From contig CAVZLL010000001.1 in assembly GCA_963776225.1 (NCBI GenBank), positions 496,001 through 560,000 of the forward strand: a stretch of DNA of 64,000 nt, written 5' to 3'. The notes beneath the pieces are model-generated. The model was not told where the DNA came from, did no database searches, and worked only from the letters and a program-made list of their open reading frames with translations. Positions 61,756 through 64,000 of this stretch are shown one piece after another (the stretch's first letter is position 1; each line of letters starts with the position of its first letter). Made by a program: the position numbers and the translations under genes. Origin of the DNA: Bog-756 sp963776225 (GTDB taxonomy: Bacteria > Actinomycetota > Acidimicrobiia > Acidimicrobiales > RAAP-2).

Positions 61756-62873
61756 CGATCACCCGCCCCGGATCCACGGTCCGGCCAGAGCGCCGGCCCG
61801 ACCAGCTCGACCCCGCGGTCACCCGCGGCCACCCGTCCGACCACCACCGCCTCGACCCCGGCGCCCGACAGGGCGGCGAGGGCCGCGTCGGCTGCGGTGG
61901 GTGCGACCACCAGCACCATGCCGAGGCCCAGGTTGAAGACGCGGGCCATCTCGGCGTCGTCGACCGGGCCCAGGCGACGGATCTCGGCGAAGATCCGCGG
62001 CACCTCCCAGGTCCCGCGTTCGACGACCGCCCGGCACCCCGGCGGAAGGGCGCGGGGGAGGTTCTCGTCGATGCCCCCGCCGGTGATGTGGGCGGCGGCG
62101 TGGACCTCGGCGGCGGCCAGTGCCGCCCGCACGGCCGGCGTGTAGAGGACCGAGGGCAGCAGGAGCTCGTCGGCCACGGTCGTGGACGCACCCACCCAGG
62201 CCGGGGAGCCCAGGGTGAGCCCGGCCCGGTCGAGCAGGACGTGGCGGGCCAGCGTGTAGCCGTTGGAGCGGAGCCCGGGGGAGGGCAACCCGATGAGCAG
62301 GTCACCGGGGGACACCCGTGCCGGCCCGAGCACCGCGTCGCGCTCGACCACGCCGACCGCGAAGCCGACCAGGTCGAACTCGGCGGGCGGGAGCACCCCG
62401 GCGTGTTCGGCCATCTCGCCGCCGAGCAGGGCCGCGCCCACCTGCCGGCACCCCTCGGCCACACCGGAGACCAGGTCGGCCATCCGGGACGGGTCGAGGG
62501 CGCCGGTCGAGATGTAGTCGAGGAGGAAGAGCGGCTCGGCCCCCTGGCACACCAGGTCGTCGACGCACATGGCCACCAGGTCGATGCCGATGGTGTCGAG
62601 GCGCCCGGTCTCCCGGGCGACGGCCGCCTTGGTCCCGACCCCGTCGGTGGACGCGACCAGGACCGGGTGCTCGTAGCGGCCGGCGTCGAGACCGAACAGG
62701 CCGCCGAAGCCGCCGACATCGCCGAGCACCTCGGCACGCCGGGTGGAGGCCACCATCGGGAGGATCAGCTCGACCGCCCGCCGGCCCGCGGCGATGTCCA
62801 CCCCGGCATCCGTGTAGGTGGCCGAAACCGGGGGATCGGGAGGGGGTGCCTCGACCGGCACGCTCCCGGTCAC
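61752..62873 (-). CDS. purM: Phosphoribosylformylglycinamidine cyclo-ligase (AIR synthetase)
   Basis: The 373-residue enzyme of purine synthesis has GGFGGLFGLDAG, the ATP/substrate motif STDGVGTKAAVA, DLVAMCVDDLVCQGAEPLF and LLIGLPSPGLRSNGYTLAR, all family hallmarks. It closes FGAM to AIR with ATP. It overlaps both pyrE and purF by 4 bases. Confidence 0.93.
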   Translation of the reverse strand: MTGSVPVEAPPPDPPVSATYTDAGVDIAAGRRAVELILPMVASTRRAEVLGDVGGFGGLFGLDAGRYEHPVLVASTDGVGTKAAVARETGRLDTIGIDLVAMCVDDLVCQGAEPLFLLDYISTGALDPSRMADLVSGVAEGCRQVGAALLGGEMAEHAGVLPPAEFDLVGFAVGVVERDAVLGPARVSPGDLLIGLPSPGLRSNGYTLARHVLLDRAGLTLGSPAWVGASTTVADELLLPSVLYTPAVRAALAAAEVHAAAHITGGGIDENLPRALPPGCRAVVERGTWEVPRIFAEIRRLGPVDDAEMARVFNLGLGMVLVVAPTAADAALAALSGAGVEAVVVGRVAAGDRGVELVGPALWPDRGSGAGDR

Positions 62874-64000
62874 GCCCGCGTGAGACCCGCCGTCTCGCGC
62901 AGCGCCGGCCGTTCGCCGAGCTCGACCCCGCTCACCGACACCGGGTAGCGGCCGGTGAGGCAGGCGTCACAGAAGCCGGCGCCCGGGGCGTCGATGGCCC
63001 GGACCAGGTGCTCGAGGCTCAGGTACTCGAGCGAGTCGACGTCCAGGAACTCGACGATCTCCTCCGGGCTCCGGACCGCGGCGAGGAGCTCGGCGCGGTC
63101 GGGCGTGTCGATGCCGTAGAAGCAGGGCCACTTGAACGGCGGCGACGAGATGCGCAGGTGCACCTCGGTCGCACCGGCCTCGCGGAGCATGGTGACCATG
63201 GCCCGGGTGGTGGTGCCCCGCACGATCGAGTCGTCGACCACCACGAGCCGCTTGCCGGCGATGTTCTCGCGGAGCGGGTTGAGCTTGCGCCGGACCCCGC
63301 TGGCCCGCTCGGCCTGGGTCGGTGCGATGAAGGTCCGCCCGATGTAGCGGTTCTTGACCAGGCCCTGGCCGTAGGGGATCCCGGAGGCCACCGCATAGCC
63401 CTCGGCCGCCGGCACACCGGAGTCGGGGACGCCCATGACAAGGTCGGCCGCGACCGGGCGCTGGGTCGCCAGCAGCTGCCCCATCCGCCGGCGGGCCCCG
63501 TGGACCTCGTTGCCGTAGAGGGTGGTGTCGGGCCGGGCGAAGTAGACGAACTCGAAGATGCAGAGCTTGGGGTCGAGGCGTTCGTCGGGGAACGGCTGCA
63601 GCGAGCGGACCTGGCTGCGGTCGATGACCACCATCTCGCCGGGCTCCAGCTCGCGGACGAAGGTGGCGCCGATGACGTCGAGCGCTGGCGACTCGGACGC
63701 GAGCACCCAGCCCACCTCGTGCTCGTCGGTCGCCTCGAGCCGTCCGAGGCAGAGCGGACGGAAGCCGTTGGGGTCGCGCACGCCGATCAGACGATCGGCG
63801 TCGAGCAGGACGAACGAGAAGGCACCTTCGAGCTCCGGGAGGACCGTGAGCAGGGCCTGCTCGAGATCGACCCCGTCGTCCACCCTCGCGCTCGGACTGG
63901 TCGGGCGGGAAGGCCCGGGCAAGGAGCTCGGCGACCAGGTCGCTGTCGGAGGCGATCAGGCCGGGTAGCATGCCGGCCGACTCGGCCAGGTCCGGGGTGT
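62870..64000 (-). CDS. purF: Amidophosphoribosyltransferase, 5'-partial and frameshifted
   Basis: The first enzyme of purine synthesis. Its N-terminal Cys nucleophile lies beyond the window. The visible part reads SAGMLPGLIASDSDLVAEL in one frame up to about 63891, then continues as RVDDGVDLEQALLTVLPELE in another to TGA 62870. One surplus base near 63890 (CGCGAGG context) explains the break. Later motifs are intact: GAFSFVLLD, CIFEFVYFARPD, GVPDSGVPAAEGYA, the PRPP site LVVVDDSIVRGTT and the C-terminal FCDACLTGRYPV. Confidence 0.88.

Noticed and set aside
1..64000. CRISPR arrays, rRNA genes, prophage modules
   Set aside because: I saw no evenly spaced short repeats, no rRNA sequence and no phage structural genes.

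Overview
The window is high-GC actinobacterial DNA. GTG starts are frequent, stop and start codons often overlap by 1-8 bases, and actinobacterial hallmarks are present: a SenX3-RegX3 type two-component pair, clpS followed by a DUF2017 gene, a PadR regulator, F420/flavin-type luciferase-like oxidoreductase and an SCO6880-type transfer module. An Acidimicrobiia-like chromosome is my best inference, but no 16S rRNA gene or other decisive marker is present.

Region 1 (1 to about 25.5 kb) reads as an accessory, stress-oriented segment. Base composition is visibly less GC-extreme and intergenic gaps are longer. It carries an ISL3-family IS (2821-4238), an IS481-family IS (24268-25537) and several gene remnants (class III cyclase, FUSC protein, a small coupled ORF). 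Its intact genes point to ion, redox and carbohydrate stress: a Na+/H+ antiporter, a K+ channel-like protein, an FUSC membrane protein, a CoA-disulfide reductase with a rhodanese tail, two nearly identical DUF1269 proteins arranged as an inverted pair around a MalT/LuxR-type regulator, DUF2252, a PLDc_N-like membrane peptide, a lipoprotein, a GH15 glucoamylase/trehalase-like enzyme and a ClC channel. A composite motif (19-base identical core, 4-base spacer, 10-base tail) lies upstream of three of these genes. The segment ends at a tRNA-Arg(ACG) gene, and a 16-bp direct repeat of the tRNA 3' end flanks the IS481 copy.

Region 2 (26-43 kb) is core-like. It holds an MFS exporter, a coupled four-gene operon with three paralogous proteins each made of two YbjQ-like repeats, a CoA-transferase followed by a DUF35-thiolase pair (steroid or acyl-CoA catabolism), a 1287-residue double-cyclase/AAA/TPR signalling protein, a quinone-oxidoreductase-like MDR enzyme, a CHAD protein next to a ROK/polyphosphate-glucokinase-like enzyme, an amidase and a membrane protein.

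Region 3 (43.5-49.7 kb) is a five-gene type IV secretion/conjugation-like operon on the minus strand: coupling ATPase, VirB4-like ATPase, SCO6880-like protein, TrbL-like membrane protein and DUF6112 peptide. No relaxase is seen in the window.

Region 4 (49.7-64 kb) is housekeeping: senX3-regX3, serS, an ABC exporter, a TlpA redoxin with ctaB, divergent ctaA, clpS, DUF2017, tRNA-Glu, tRNA-Asp and tRNA-Phe, a decayed FMN split-barrel gene, a PadR regulator, an SRPBCC protein, a RelE toxin remnant, and pyrE, purM and purF. Single-base frameshifts in DUF2017 and purF, both in CGCG-rich context, and a clpS without a canonical upstream start suggest either local sequence errors or decay.
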